Source: Zarea fungicola (taxonomy: Eukaryota; Ascomycota; Sordariomycetes; Hypocreales; Cordycipitaceae). From it: 64,000 nt of DNA. Below the pieces are notes generated by a model that did not search any database, was not told where the DNA came from, and saw nothing but the letters and a program-made list of their open reading frames with translations. The DNA lies in contig FWCC01000174.1 in assembly GCA_900169235.1 (NCBI GenBank), positions 248,001 to 312,000 on the forward strand, read 5' to 3'. The translations under genes were made by a program, and so were the position numbers. This document shows, in pieces, positions 46,927-58,654 of this stretch. Position 1 is the first letter of the stretch. Each line of letters starts with the position of its first letter.

Positions 46927-49651
46927 GGGCAGCGACGACGAGCGCAGAGCCGCGAACGCGAACTCATACGCCGAGTATGATGTCGGGTGGTGACGGCCAG
47001 GGTGAGGAGATGTTGCGCATGCGGGAGTCGTCCGAGGGCCGTTATGGATATACAGTAATATGAATATTCTCCAGTATTAAAATTATACAGCAGCGAAGCA
47101 AAGACAATAAGTCGTGGGCAGCGGAGGAGGGGGAGTTGATGTTCAGAGGGAATAGAAGGTGTGGCTTGTCGTTGGTCTTGTTTCCGTGGTGTGGGCACGC
47201 TGTAGGCAGGCTGGCAGGCTAGATACTAGCAGAGTACTAGGTACTTACTACCTGTAGCTTGCCTTGAGACTGGTGGCAGGCAATGCAAAGGCCTGGCTCG
47301 CTTTAGTTTTCGAGGGGCGCAGTTGACAACGGCGAGATGGGCCACCTGAAGCTCCACTGTGGTGGAAATACTGCTTCTCAATCTGGTCCTTCGTGTTTTT
47401 GCAAGGGGTATGGATGCATAATTTTTTTTCTCTTGCTAAGTTCACCCAGCTGGTACCATACTCTTCTTCTTTGCAACATTGTGAACAATTAACAGTCACC
47501 CGTGGCTTTTATTAGGGGAGTAACAGATTGGGAGCCGGCAAGCCACTAAAAAGGGTCTTTGTGGATTGGGACTGTGGACTACCCAGCATTGACTGGAACG
47601 AGTTGATGCAACCCCAAGCTAGCTAGAACTAGGCAATACGTTAGGTGGTGCGGCAAGGGGAACCTAATATTAAGGTATGCCCGATTTGAGCTGGAGGCGT
47701 GTGGTGCTGCCAGAGTTGCATGTGCAAGAAACGAGGGATATGGGGGGCAACGGGCGACAGCCCAACTAGGTACCGAATGCAGGAAATAGAATGGCACAGA
47801 CTCCCAACTGTCATCCGAAGATTGTTGCTAACTATAATGAATCGTTATTATTAGGTTATCACAGTGGCGAATATGGGCACCACCTGGGCTTCGGCGGCGG
47901 TTGTTCTGGTATGTGGACGAGGCTGCAAGCAGCTAACCAAAAGCTGGCTGGCGGGACGCTGAAGGGAGGCTTGCAGTGGGATCTCTATCGCTAGTACGGA
48001 TAGTAAATTTGCACAGCTGAATCGGTGGGCACCTTGACGAGACCTCCGCCCGTCTCTTCACTTCCGTCTTTTGATATCTTGCAAGTTGCTCGCTCATGTC
48101 TCTTTAGTCGCCTTGCAGCCCGCCGCCACAAGACACACCGGCCAAGAAACGCAGCTACAACGAGAAAACACTTGGGCCCCATCAGCATTTTAAGTCGCCA
48201 TATGATGCCTCTTTTTCTTCCTTCCCCACAGAGGCCGCCCGTCATCCTCAACCCTGCATCGGGGTAGTCCACAAGCTGAAAACCCCGAACCATCCATGAC
48301 GATGTGAGCTTGTGGCCGACTCATGGCGGGCAAACATATGCACACATCCCACAACGTAAATATGCAGCTCCATTCATCCGGGCTCTATGCGAAAAATACG
48401 TCCCATCTCTGACTGCCAAGAAGTTAAAGCCTCCGTAGAATAGATTTCCCGTCGCCAAGCCCCAATCTAGAAAGCTTGATCTTCTGTCACGGGCCGCCTC
48501 ACAAAAGCAGATCGATTCCAAAATGAACCAAAAAAATGACATACGAGGCGAGAACAAAACATTGAATGGGGCTCCAGGAGAGAAAATTAAGAATTAAGAA
48601 AATAGGTTGCTTACTTGCTCACCACCCCTCCAATGCATGTTGAATCATTTGGTCCCATGCCGTCCCCTGTTTCTTTGCTAATCTACAACTTGTAGAGAGA
48701 GCTGCTGGGCCAAACAAAGGACAAAAAGCTGCTGCCTAGCTGCTGCATAGTGCCGCAAGCAACTGGCTTGAAGAAACCAATAAAACACACCCGAGCAAAT
48801 CCCCGAAACGATGCAATCCCATAAAAGAGCCAGCAGAGACAAGCCACAACTGAAACCCTTGCGTGTGCCGCGGCGAGTTTCCGCAGCGCTGAATTATTTC
48901 ACGTAACGTTTTGTCGCCTTTGATCCACCATGGTTCGGGCAAAACACCGCTCATCCGGTTCCCGGCAAACATTGTCTGATTTGCAAAGACGGACCCTTCA
49001 AGAAAATGAAGGGGCAAAAATAAAATAAAATAAAATAAGAAAAGACATCAAGGTGCCACTTTGACTCCGCCGCGCCATAGTCATGGCCCATGGAAATCGA
49101 AATTTACCTCATTAATACCTCTTTCCCTTCTTGTACTGACAACGGCAGTAAATAGCGTACCTGCTCACGAACAGTACTGCAGGAGACACGAGCTGACCCT
49201 TTCCTTTTGCTCCATCGTGGTCCGTCGTAGAGTATCATTGCATACATGACTCAGTCCGCATCTTCTCGACAATGATGGTCCCTCTGAAACAGACACTGTC
49301 ATGCAATGGGACATTGCCAACACCCAAAATCAATTCTTGACCCACCATTTCTTCCTACAGCTTTATGCAACTTGAGTCAGACAGGTCTTTTTGAGTATCC
49401 ATTTGTTATTCCTACGAGTGAGCAAGCGTGCTTGCTTCTATGCACCCAACTATCCAATCAATTCGGGGTATTCCCTCCTATGCCAAACAAATCCCATGCT
49501 ATGTGCAGAGCAAAAACAGTAAAAACGAAAGAAAACGCCTATCCAGCTCAGATGCTCATGACCATGTCCATCCTGTCCATCATGCTAGAAACCTCCAAAC
49601 GCCATAGCTTGATACAAAATTGTTCCTCCATGTAATGAAAACACGCATTAG
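46927..49651. other. 2.7-kb intergenic region, no gene
   Basis: Upstream of the arrestin gene and downstream of CDC6. The first few hundred bases are probably leader and promoter. The rest has only short open frames without coding composition. An AAAAT tandem run lies at 49018-49037. No RNA gene or mobile element was recognised. Confidence 0.4.
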
Positions 49652-51539
49652 TTAATCCAACGCATCTCCATGCAGAATGCTTGCCAAAATACCAGATCCA
49701 ATGCCATCCGCAATTGACTCCATGTCCTTTTCCGTCACACAGCTCGCAATCCTCTTGTCATCTCCGCTCGCCAGCACACTGCTCTTGCGTCCACGCTTGC
49801 TCGGCGTCTGTGGTGTCATGAAGCTTCCTTGCTTGCCGTCTACCGGATTTACCAGACCAAGCGTCTCCAGACTGCCCATAACCTCGCGAAACTCGGAGCT
49901 CGACAGCGGATGGAGTACCGAGTCGCGTGTGCAGAGGCGGCAGTAGGCATCAAACAACTTCTTGACTGTGGGTGCCAGCGACGGTGTCTTGCTTGGCGTT
50001 GCCGGCATGCCAGTCTTGATTTTCGACCGCAGATGGTTCTCATACGCAACGAGAGCGCAGAGTGCCGCCTTTTGCTGCAGGTTGAGAGTCTTGAGTCGTT
50101 GTGCCGTTCCATTGCTGAATGCTGCAGCCGTGACCTTATTCAAGTGTGCAATGGAGGCACGCGGGGCCGTCTCTGCCGTCAACGCCTTGAGCGAGTTGCC
50201 CATAATCTGAATAATGCTTCGGCCTCCAGTTCTTGCCCCATTAATGTTCTCCCCAAGAGGCCGCTTGGAGGGACTCATCTGAAGCATCGCCTCGCGCGCT
50301 TGTTCCTCGTGCTTTGAGCGAGTCTCCGTCTCAATCAGATCCAGAGCCCTTCGGCAAATCTCAAACGCCTTGCGAAGATCACCAGTCTGGCTTGAGACTT
50401 TGCGAGAACACAGCTCAATGGCGGCGGGGTGAATAAATGGGACATAGCTCTCTTTTCCCTCAGGCATTAGGGACTTGAGCCGAGTGGTGATGATGTTCTT
50501 GACCTGTGCAGCTGTGTAGGGCAGAAAGGGTAGAAGTTCTGGCTTGAGGTTTTTTGCCTTGAGACGAGGCAAAAATCTGTCGGTAAGATCGAGTGCGTTG
50601 GCGATGCCCACGAGCAGAAGCCTAGACGAGTGCTGAAGTGACCATTCGAATACGCGATACAGGCTCTCCAAGCCCATTGTGAGAATATGGTCAATCTCAT
50701 CGAGTGTAACCAGATATGTAGTCGCGGCTTGGTCCTTAGGATAAAAGGCAGCCTGCAGAGCCTCAGCAACGGCAGCTTCTGTGACACCTTCAGCCTGCAG
50801 GCCCATTCCATCAAGCAGTGTCGTGTAGAGATCCTTGGAAGACTTCACACTCATGCAGTTGATGTAAACTGACTTTACACCTTCAGTTTGTGCGTAGTTT
50901 TGAATGAGCTCTGTGATCATGGCACTCTTTCCCGTGCCAGGTGGCCCACTGACGTAGAGACACCCGTTTGGTGCGTTAGAGGAGCATCGATCCAGGAACT
51001 CCGTCAGCTGCTGACGCTCGGCATCGCGGCCAACCAACTGACCAGGCTCTGCACCACGAGCAAATAGTTGGCGTGCCGAGTGGTAGACAGTCTGGATAGT
51101 ACTGGGGGAAAGCGGTGAGTGCGGTGTAAGCCTCTTGAAGAGCTTGCCAGCCGACATTACGGCGTGCCGGGGCGTTGTAGGGTATCCGGCGAGGGCATCG
51201 CGGTGGCGTGGTGTGGAAGGTGTAACGGGGTTCTTGACGGTGGACGACTGTGATAGAGAGAGCTTCCTTTTCGTAGGTGAATCGTCAAAATCGGTTTTGA
51301 TGATGAGAGGTTGCGTCGAAGCAATGGGGTCGACGACATCCTGAGGGTCCTCGTTCTCGTCATTGTAGTCGACGACGGCGGCAGCACATGATCGGCGAGG
51401 TCGCTTGGATGGCGATTCGATATCTGCATCCAGAAGAAAGTTAGTTAATTTTGTTATGCAGGTCGTGCCTGCCTGTTTTGTTGCACGTACCAACAGCAGC
51501 CGCACTGCGGGATCTCTTTCCAAGTGCTGAAGAAGCCAT
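49652..51539 (-). CDS. CDC6: DNA replication licensing ATPase Cdc6 (Cdc18)
   Basis: Two exons, 51539-51491 and 51423-49652, joined in phase 1 to give 606 aa. Cdc6 binds ORC at origins in G1 and loads the MCM helicase. The N-terminus is a regulatory tail: MASSALGKRSRSAAAVDIES, with SPSKRPRR (a CDK site next to a basic cyclin-docking or nuclear localisation motif) and further S/T-P sites (NPVTPSTPRHR, YPTTPRH, PHSPLSP). The AAA+ domain has LVGRDAERQQL, Walker A GPPGTGKS (about residue 176), Walker B LVTLDEIDHIL (about 254) and a sensor region with LDLTDRFLPRLK. A winged-helix domain closes the protein. The tiny first exon was chosen because it gives an ATG and a family-like basic start; the continuous frame upstream is less likely. 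Clustered CGCG motifs lie upstream. Confidence 0.92.
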
Positions 51540-52249
51540 TGGTGTGCTGGATCTGGGGTGGGATGCTTCCTGCCAAAATGTGCAAGACGCAGGTATATGG
51601 CGTAGAGCGGGCAGTTGCGATGCAAGTATGATCAAGGCGGTACCATTCACAGATGAAGTATTAAAGGTTATGAAGAGGGGAAAGTTGGGGGATGAAATAT
51701 GCAGTTCGGGAATTGGTATGCAAAATCGTTGTGGAAAAACCGGGTTACCCTTCTTTGGTCTTACAAGGGCGAAGAAGATTAAGTATAGCCGCTCGCGCCA
51801 CGACAAGGGTCGCGCAAGGGCGGGACGAACCGTGTCACGGCGCGTCGAAACGCGGCCAGTACGCGACAAAATCCATTAAAGTGGTGGTCAGTGCGTTGTA
51901 GAGCGAACCCCAATGTGGCTCAGGCGTGGCTCGTGTCCGTCACGTGGGGCAGGAGTAACAGACAGCGGGATGAGGGAGGACATGTTGTAAAGGAAGGATG
52001 GATAAATGATTAAGAATTTGCAATTAAATAATATCAAGGGAGAGTTGCTTTAGTTATTGACAAGCCCATTTGTAAACCGTCTTGGAATGGTTATGGTTGG
52101 CGTTGGCAGCTCAACATACTCGAACCTCCGTACTCCGTAGTCGTTGACGCAATAAGTAGTTAGCTGGAACATCACCCCATTTATACACAGCGTCATACCT
52201 TCAGCAGCTCTGTCATACTTACCGTCAACCACAATCTACCGTAATAATC
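51540..52249. promoter_or_regulatory. Divergent promoter region CDC6 / TspO, with CGCG cluster
   Basis: About 710 bp. Between 51794 and 51865 there are five CGCG cores (TCGCGCC, TCGCGCA, GGCGCGTC, AACGCGG, TACGCGAC), 255-325 bp upstream of the CDC6 ATG. MBF/MCB-type boxes (ACGCGT and close variants) drive G1/S expression of cdc18/CDC6 in yeasts. A TACTCCGTAG motif lies near 52131. Confidence 0.45.
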
Positions 52250-52954
52250 ATGACAACCTACATTCAGTCTCTAACACTGCCGGCGGCTGTTTTTCAGCAC
52301 TCAGCCACGTCCATCCTGCTGCCCATTGCCTTCGGCACCGCTGTCGGCTACAGCACCAGGCGTGAGCAAGCACCCGAATCAGTCATGAGAGCAAACCATC
52401 TTACAAGCTATAGCCAATGAAACTAAGAAGAAATACCTGGCAATGAAGCAGCCCCCGCTTCACCCGCCTCCCTATGTATTCGGTCCCGTCTGGACCCTAC
52501 TCTACGGGTAAGCCTTTGATGTCTACCAAGCATGCTCAGGCCGCAACCAAAAGCTAACCATGCGCGACACACCAAAAGCATCATGGGCTACGCCGCGCAC
52601 CGGGTCGCCGTCGCCGGCCTCTCGCCCATCGCCTCACCCGGGACCGTCGCTACTACAAAGCACACACTAACCGTGTACACGATCCAGCTTGGCCTCAACC
52701 TCGTGTGGATGCCGCTCTTCTTCGTCGCCAAGCGGCCCATTGAAGCCACGGCCAACCTCGTTGCACTCCTGGGCCTAAACGGCTGGCTCGCGTACACGTG
52801 GAGCTCCATCGATCAGACGGCCGGCTTGCTGCAGTTGCCGTACCTAGGCTGGCTGACGTTTGCGACGTACTTGTCTGCTGGCGCAGGATACCTTAACAAC
52901 TGGGATTTGTCTGACAAGAGAGAGACCGCCAACACAAACAAAAAGACTCTATAG
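52250..52954 (+). CDS. TspO/MBR family membrane protein (translocator protein homolog)
   Basis: Three exons: 52250-52361, 52414-52507 and 52579-52954, giving 193 aa. TspO proteins are five-helix membrane proteins that bind porphyrins and other hydrophobic ligands; in animals they sit in the mitochondrial outer membrane. The family core is clear: KKYLAMKQPPLHPPPYVFGP then VWTLLYGIMGYAAHR, where the conserved WTLLYG-IMGY is rebuilt across the second intron. Later helices contain YTIQLGLNLVWMPLFFVAKR (the N-x-x-W/W-M-P-L-F motif) and LVALLGLNGWLAYTW, and a final LPYLGWLTFATYLSAG. The short tail is Lys/Asn-rich. The second intron uses a CAAAAG acceptor instead of the usual YAG. The physiological role in fungi is unclear. 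Confidence 0.9.
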
Positions 52955-53251
52955 TTTTTGTGAAGGGGTTTATCAATCCGGCCGTGAATGCTTTGAGGTC
53001 TTCACGTCGGAAAAGAACCTGTAGTTTCATGTAAGAAAAAAAGTAAACAAGAATGTATTAGCATCCCTTTTTAATCTATGCCCTGTATGAATGAGAACCC
53101 TATAACCCCAATTCCGGAAAACGCCAAATATATGCCAAAAAATGTAGATACTCCAAAATGCCCCCAAATGTATAGACATGAAAAGTGTTCATAAATATAT
53201 TTGGCCAAATACTGATCCTGGGCCAAATACTGGCTCCCAAGTGTTTAGAAA

Positions 53252-54365
53252 CTACAGAGGAAAGTTCCTCTTTAGTCCGTCAAAAACCATAAAGATGAAA
53301 GCCGAGCTAGGCGCAGCTCGCAGACAGGTGATGCCGCAGCCGCGGTACAGCCCACGCAGGCCAGACTGCCGCCAGATGGCCGACCCTTCGCTCCAAAACG
53401 ACGGCTTCTCGCCGGGAGCGCCGAGCGGCGAGGTCTGCATGCGCGACTTGATCGTGTCGGCGGGGAAGAAGAGAAAATTGTACGAGACGCCCGCCGAGGC
53501 GCCAGCAATAGCCTGCTGCCACAGCGGCAGCGGCGCGGCGAGGACGCGCTCCCTCTCCGCGGCACTGGATGCCCTCTTGGCGGCGAGCGAGTAAAAGAGC
53601 GCCGTGACCGTCTCCTTGGCACCGAACCAGGCGGCCGAGCCGCCCGACTCGCGGATCAGCGTGCCCATCTGGCCGTGCCAGAAGCCCCGCACGCCGTCGT
53701 GTCGAAAGATGTCGCGAACGACAGCGACGGGCGTCAGTCGTCTGGCAGAGGAGGAGGAGGAGGAGGCGCCGCCGCCGCCAGGGACCTGAATCTTGCACTT
53801 GACGAGCTCAATGGGCGTGAGTACAAACGACGCCAGGGCGCCGGCGAACGCGCCGGTCGTGTAGAGGGCCGGGAGGGAGAGCGGCGTGTCGCGGCGGGCG
53901 AGGCCGGTCGTGTACAGGCACTCGCGGCCGAGCGACTCGAAGATGAAGAGGGAGCTGGTCTCCGCGGCGGCGCCGACGAGGGGCGCGCTGATGCCGCGGT
54001 AGAGGCCGAGGAAGCCATCGGCGCGGAGTCCCTGGCGGAAGCAGTCGATCGGGCCGGTGTAGCGGAGGGGCAGGTGGTCGGGCTGGCTCTGGAGGCGGAC
54101 TTTGACGGTGTCGAAGGGGTATTCAATATATTTACCGATGATGCCAGCAATCTATAACAAGGACATCAAGAATGAGTTGGTCAGCAGGGACAGGGCAGAA
54201 CAGAGTAGGTGCGCGGCGCGCGAGGGCCGGACCGCGGGGCAAGATGCTCACCGAACCGTAGAGAATGCCCTCGACCGCTTCCTTGGCGGCATTCTTGACG
54301 GGAAGCGACACTTCAGCGGTCATGATCGCCGGAGGGGCTTCCACAGCGACCGGGGTCGGGTTCAT
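53252..54365 (-). CDS. ORT1: Mitochondrial ornithine carrier (Ort1/Arg11, SLC25 family)
   Basis: Two exons, 54365-54252 and 54151-53252, joined in phase 0 to give 337 aa. It exchanges ornithine (and citrulline or arginine) across the inner mitochondrial membrane for arginine synthesis. The three carrier repeats each keep the signature: PFDTVK in the first (after [13 protein letters not shown]), PIELVK in the second (after GALASFVLT) and PADTIK in the third (after NFLFF). [20 protein letters not shown] and [18 protein letters not shown] are characteristic of the Ort1 branch, as is [12 protein letters not shown]. An Ala/Ser-rich loop ([11 protein letters not shown]) lies between repeats 2 and 3. 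No cleavable presequence is needed. The frame is open without stops from 54151 to 53252. Confidence 0.92.
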
Positions 54366-55639
54366 GCTCGGGGATCGAAGGTTGAAGCGGAGTTATTCGG
54401 TCCTTGTGTTTGTGCTGTGGGTTTCTCTTGAATTTTTGTATTTGCGCCGCCAACGCGAATGCCACAAAGTTGGGCAGTCAGCGCCTGGGCAAAACTAATT
54501 TGGTTGCAACTCTGCTCGGGGGTACTGCCGATATGTGTTGTCTTGTCTGCAGAAACCCTCGGATGGCTGCAGTCGTGGGGGATGACAGGTCTTTGTTCAA
54601 CCTCGGGCTATGCGATACCGGGGCGGTTGGTGGTTGACGCAGCCGGCGGATTTTTTTTTTTCTCCAAGCAGGCAGCTCGCTCACACCGACTAACAAAATA
54701 GCTAGCTAGTGCGGTGGGTGAGTGGAGGGGTCGTAGATTGATAACGGACACCTCTCTTCAGCATAGGAACACCAAGCAGGCGTACAATGATTGTTGGCAA
54801 CTTGGGAAATGGAAAGAGAAATGAGGAGAGCTGGAATATGGGTGATTGAGAAAACGCAAGGGGGAGACGAGGGGTTTTCAAGCAGAAAGCTTTGCCATGC
54901 ATGTGCCAAATTTCACTCTCACAACGAGGCCCAGCTTCGCCGCCTTTCCTGTATCGGGTTGGCAACCCCACCAACTGGCGGTCGAGAATCGCGCATCCGA
55001 CAGCCCAAGCTGATGAAACAGGCAACAAGAATGGCACCTGTGATGGGGTAGGGTGGTATATGATGAATAGCTGTGGAACTCGGCTGTTGTTGTACGTTAT
55101 TGTTTATGTGCTCTTCAGAGGCCAAGGGGCACGGACAGTGACTTGAGGAGTACATGCGAATCCCATACAGCATTTGCGGCCGAATCTTGAAGCTCGCTTG
55201 TCCACATGCAGTTTTGTAATGAGGCATTTCCTTGTGTGTAGGCAGCATGGGAGAATCGCACGCTGTGCCCCTTAAATGCTGCCATGATTTCGACGCCGTT
55301 CCTACACAGCCTAAGTGACGTTGGGGTAAATCTACCTCGGTTGAATGCAACCTCCGCGCCACATCCCAACGACTTCATACTTGTTCATCGCCAAGACTTT
55401 CTTCCTTTTGTTTTATTACAACGTGACATGTATTTCTATCCAAACTCTTGAGCCAATTTTCAGGACCGATTATCCGAAGTATTACAGTTTGCCTAAGCGA
55501 AGCATGATGTTCATAATGCAAAAGAAGAAAACATACCAAGCAAGCCCTGCCAACCGACATTTGATCATGATCCACATGCACATATTACAATAACAAAAGT
55601 TTCCTCATGACAACCATTACGCTCCAACACACGTCCTAT
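54366..55639. other. Intergenic region, tandem genes
   Basis: About 1.27 kb: promoter of ORT1 and the 3' flank of SHR3. A T-tract at 54651-54662 is the only marked feature. No gene is seen. Confidence 0.4.
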
Positions 55640-56436
55640 TTAGTCTCTCTTTTTCGACGACTTTCTGGGAGACTTGGGCGACGAGGGGCGCTGGGCCGCT
55701 GCCTCCTCCTTCTTCTTGTCGGCCGCCTCGTCCTCGTCACGGTCGCGCTTCTCGGCGTACCACTCGCCAGCCTGCAGAACCAGGACACCAATGAGGACAA
55801 GGGCAAGAATGGTGTTGCTAGCCGACATGACGCGCAGGCTGTCTTCCTTTCCGAGAATGAACTCGCCGTCCGACTCGCCAGCGCGCGTCGTGGCATACTC
55901 GGGCTGGTCCCAGACGCCATCGCTAAGGGCGCGCAGGCCGCGCACGATGTTGGTCATGTAGGTTGCGGCACCAATGACGTAGAGGATCAGAGAGGCACCG
56001 TCAAAGAGGAAGTTGGCTTCGGAGGGACGGAAAAGCTTGATGATGAGGCCGGCGAACGCGACAAAGACCATGATGTTGAGCATGCGGCTGATGAGCGGCG
56101 GGGCGGCGTGCATGAACCGGAGGTGCGCTTCAAGCTGGGGCACGAATTCGGCGGCGAGCGGCTCCTTGCTCCATAGCAGAGGGAAGTCGTAGGGGAACGA
56201 GGCGAAGAGAATGCCGAGGAAGAAGCATGTGGCTGCGAAAGAAAAGAATTAGCAATCGGCCAGGTGCGGCGCTTCAACAGAAACAACTGTTTTGCGCAAA
56301 AGGGCCAAACGAGGGCAAGGGACAGATGTGCTAACATACGTCCAATAATCATGAGCGTCGCAAATGACCCAGATCCTCTGTAGTTCTTGGACCGGGTCGT
56401 CTTGGACCAGTCAATCCAGCCGTCAAAGAAGCCCAT
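55640..56436 (-). CDS. SHR3: ER membrane packaging chaperone Shr3 for amino acid permeases
   Basis: Two exons, 56436-56340 and 56232-55640, joined in phase 1 to give 229 aa. Shr3 is an ER-resident four-helix membrane protein that prevents aggregation of nascent amino acid permeases and helps load them into COPII vesicles. Exon 1 reads MGFFDGWIDWSKTTRSKNYR and SFATLMIIG. After the intron comes PTCFFLGILFASFPYDFPLL, the most conserved family segment. Later helices are ISRMLNIMVFVAFAGLIIKL, LILYVIGAATYMTNIVRGL and SASNTILALVLIGVLVLQAG. The cytosolic tail is charged, rich in Glu, Lys and Ser, and ends SSKKRD, a lysine-rich end compatible with ER retrieval. Yeast Shr3 is 210 aa. Confidence 0.92.
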
Positions 56437-57219
56437 TGTAGCGTGGCGGGGAGAATCGGAAGAGTAAAGAGTACGTGAAGGAAGCAGCGTCTAATGAGAT
56501 GCGGAGAGGTAAAGATACAAGGGACCGTATGTATCTCTGGGTGTGACAGACGACGGGTTTCACTCGATGCGAAAGGTGAGAAATGGCGAGCGGAGGGGGA
56601 AATGACTGGAAAGGAGCCAAGTTGTTGAGAGGAAAAAGCTGCAGCCCCAGATTTGGACAGCTGCACTGGTCAAGGTTAGTTTGAGCTGGGCTGGGGAAGG
56701 TTTCTTGTGGGGAAGTTGAACCAAAACCTACGGCATTTTTTAGCGCTCTCAAGCAAGCCATTCGTCAGTCTCCATCAGCCTGATAACGAGTGGCAGGGAG
56801 GAGGCGGCATCGCCGTCGAAAGGCTGACATGGGGACACAGTGTTCGATAGGGATTCTAGAATCTTTCGTCGTTTTTCTTTTTGCAGTAGTACGCAAGTTT
56901 CAGAGCCGGCCGCACAGACAGCGGCGATAAGCACCTAGCGAGAACGCTATTCGGAAAGCAAAGAGAAATTTTTTTTTTCAATTTTTCAATTTTTCAATTT
57001 TTTATTTATCCTTCTCCTCATGGACAAAAATTCACTGAAATGTTGAACTTTTATGTACCTTGTGACCGTCTGCCGCTTACAGTGGCAACGCCAACCTCCA
57101 CTGAAGCGATAACATGTGCCAATCTGTATCAAAGTGCCTCAATAATCTTGAAAGGCTTTATTTGAAAAAGGGAAGAAATTATCAGCCCCATTTTATTATT
57201 AAATCGGATACCGCCCAGT
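56437..57219. other. Intergenic region, tandem genes
   Basis: About 780 bp: SHR3 promoter and STE24 3' flank. It contains the CAATTTTT tandem at 56971-57005. No gene is seen. Confidence 0.4.
56971..57005. repeat. CAATTTTT tandem repeat
   Basis: A T run followed by three to four copies of CAATTTTT in tandem. Simple AT-rich repeat between SHR3 and STE24. Confidence 0.7.
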
Positions 57220-58654
57220 TTACTTCAGAGCATCCAGTCTTTCGGCTAGTAGCGGATGGGAATGATGATAGCTGGAATACATTGGGTCCGCATCTACGGT
57301 ACTGAGGTTGTTGGCATAGAGCTTGAGTAAGGCCGCAGATAGTTCAGTCTTGAGCCCGGGCTTTTTGGCAAAGGCATCCGCTTCATACTCGTACTTGCGT
57401 GAAAAGGCATTCTGCAGGAGCCGTTGTGCTGATACAACTGGTGGCAGAATCCGGCAGAAGAGAAGGAAACCGACAAGCGCTGGCTGCTCCCCTTGCAACC
57501 CGAAAGCAGCATAGAAATTGGGGTTGGAATAAATAAGGGAGAAGAGCCCGAAGATATAGATGAGGTCCAGCTATGGATGGGATAGCATGCTGTGTAACAG
57601 GACGGGAACCCCGATTCGTTTTTTTTTTTTCGGGTTCGAATGTACTTTGCCTGTTGAACGACAAACTGCCTTGTCGTATGGCCCAATTTCCAGTGGCCGA
57701 GCTCATGACCGACGACTGCAGCAACTTCGCCAGGGTTCATTTGCTGCAGTAAAGTGTCGTACACGACAATGTTCTCTGCCACGGAAAGCCGTAAAATAGT
57801 GCATTGGAATGTGTGCTGCGAGAGCTCCCATCAGCCACATTCAGCTTGCTGAGAGGGAATGAGAGCCTAGTCGACAGGGCAGAAATGCTGTTTCTGTACT
57901 CGTCATCCTTCAATGGCGATAGCTTGACGAACAGTGGAAAAATAAAAACTGGGTAAGCGGTCACGAGCAAAAAGCGAAAGCACAGCGCGCCGATTCCAAG
58001 ATAGAGAGCAATTTTGTCACCCCCTTTGTCGACGCTGTAGAAAAAGGCAATGGTGGCTGGAATGAGAAAACAAGAAGAAATGGCAAATGTCTTGATCTCG
58101 TCCGCAGAGAAACTCAGGTAGGACTGCTTGTTGAAGCCAAAGCTCTCTTTGAGGACAAACGTCTGGTAGACTTTCAAGGGAATGCTCTCGAACATACTCG
58201 CGAGAAGATAGATGACAGCAACAACGACGGATTGGCCAACAGCGCCAGTCCAGTTGGCAGGGCGCCCACTTGAGAACCAAATCGCCTGGAATATGCCAAA
58301 AAATTGTGAAGATATCAAACCTCACATAGAGGTATTTGACGGCAGTGTGCCATAAACCGCCACCCATGCTAAAGTGGGCTTTTGCCAGTCCATATTTCTG
58401 ACTCTTGACAAAGGTCTCTTGGTTTATGTCCTTCTGTAGAACTGCTGGTGGCTTTGGGTTGGATAGAACGCGGCACTGTCGCAGTGTAATAAACGTCTCA
58501 AATATAAATTTGCCGACGGATAATCCAATGATGAGGTGCTTCCATGGAAACGTAGGACTACCTACATATTCAATAATTCGCTGTGTCATACATTCCAGAG
58601 TCAGTGAACCATACAACAATAAAGGCTAGTGGAACATACTTGAGCAAAGCTCAT
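57220..58654 (-). pseudogene. STE24: CAAX prenyl protease Ste24 homolog, frame broken by two indels
   Basis: Homolog of the zinc metallopeptidase that removes the -AAX tripeptide from farnesylated proteins such as a-factor in the ER membrane. Segments in order: exon 1 58654-58640 (MSFAQ), 59-nt intron, exon 2 from 58580 (RIIEYVGSPTFPWKHLI, later KAHFSMGGGLW and GDLVLKWAP). Near 58259 the frame shifts (one extra base) to ANWTGAVGQS, TFVLKESFGFNKQ and SSRSTHSNALFYGFPW. Near 57778 it shifts back (one base missing) to AENIVVYDTLL and the zinc motif GHELGHWKLGH. A GC-AG intron (57650-57571) then joins LDLIYIFGLFSL, the third zinc-ligand region RKYEYEADAFAK and SYHHSHPLLAERLDALK. All catalytic motifs survive, so this is either a young pseudogene or holds base-calling errors. 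A 40-nt GT-AG gap could bypass the first shift but would delete conserved residues. Confidence 0.7.
57571..57650 (-). other. GC-AG intron in the STE24 homolog
   Basis: An 80-nt intron with donor CAG|GCAAAG and acceptor CATAG joins FVVQQ to LDLIYIF in phase 0. The GT two codons downstream (AA|GTACAT) would give the wrong frame. Confidence 0.55.

Noticed and set aside
58276..58315. 40-nt GT-AG intron in STE24 that would remove the first frameshift
   Set aside because: Shorter than introns normally spliced in these fungi, and it would delete the well-matching FDIFTIFWHIPGDLVLKWAP-type segment of the family.
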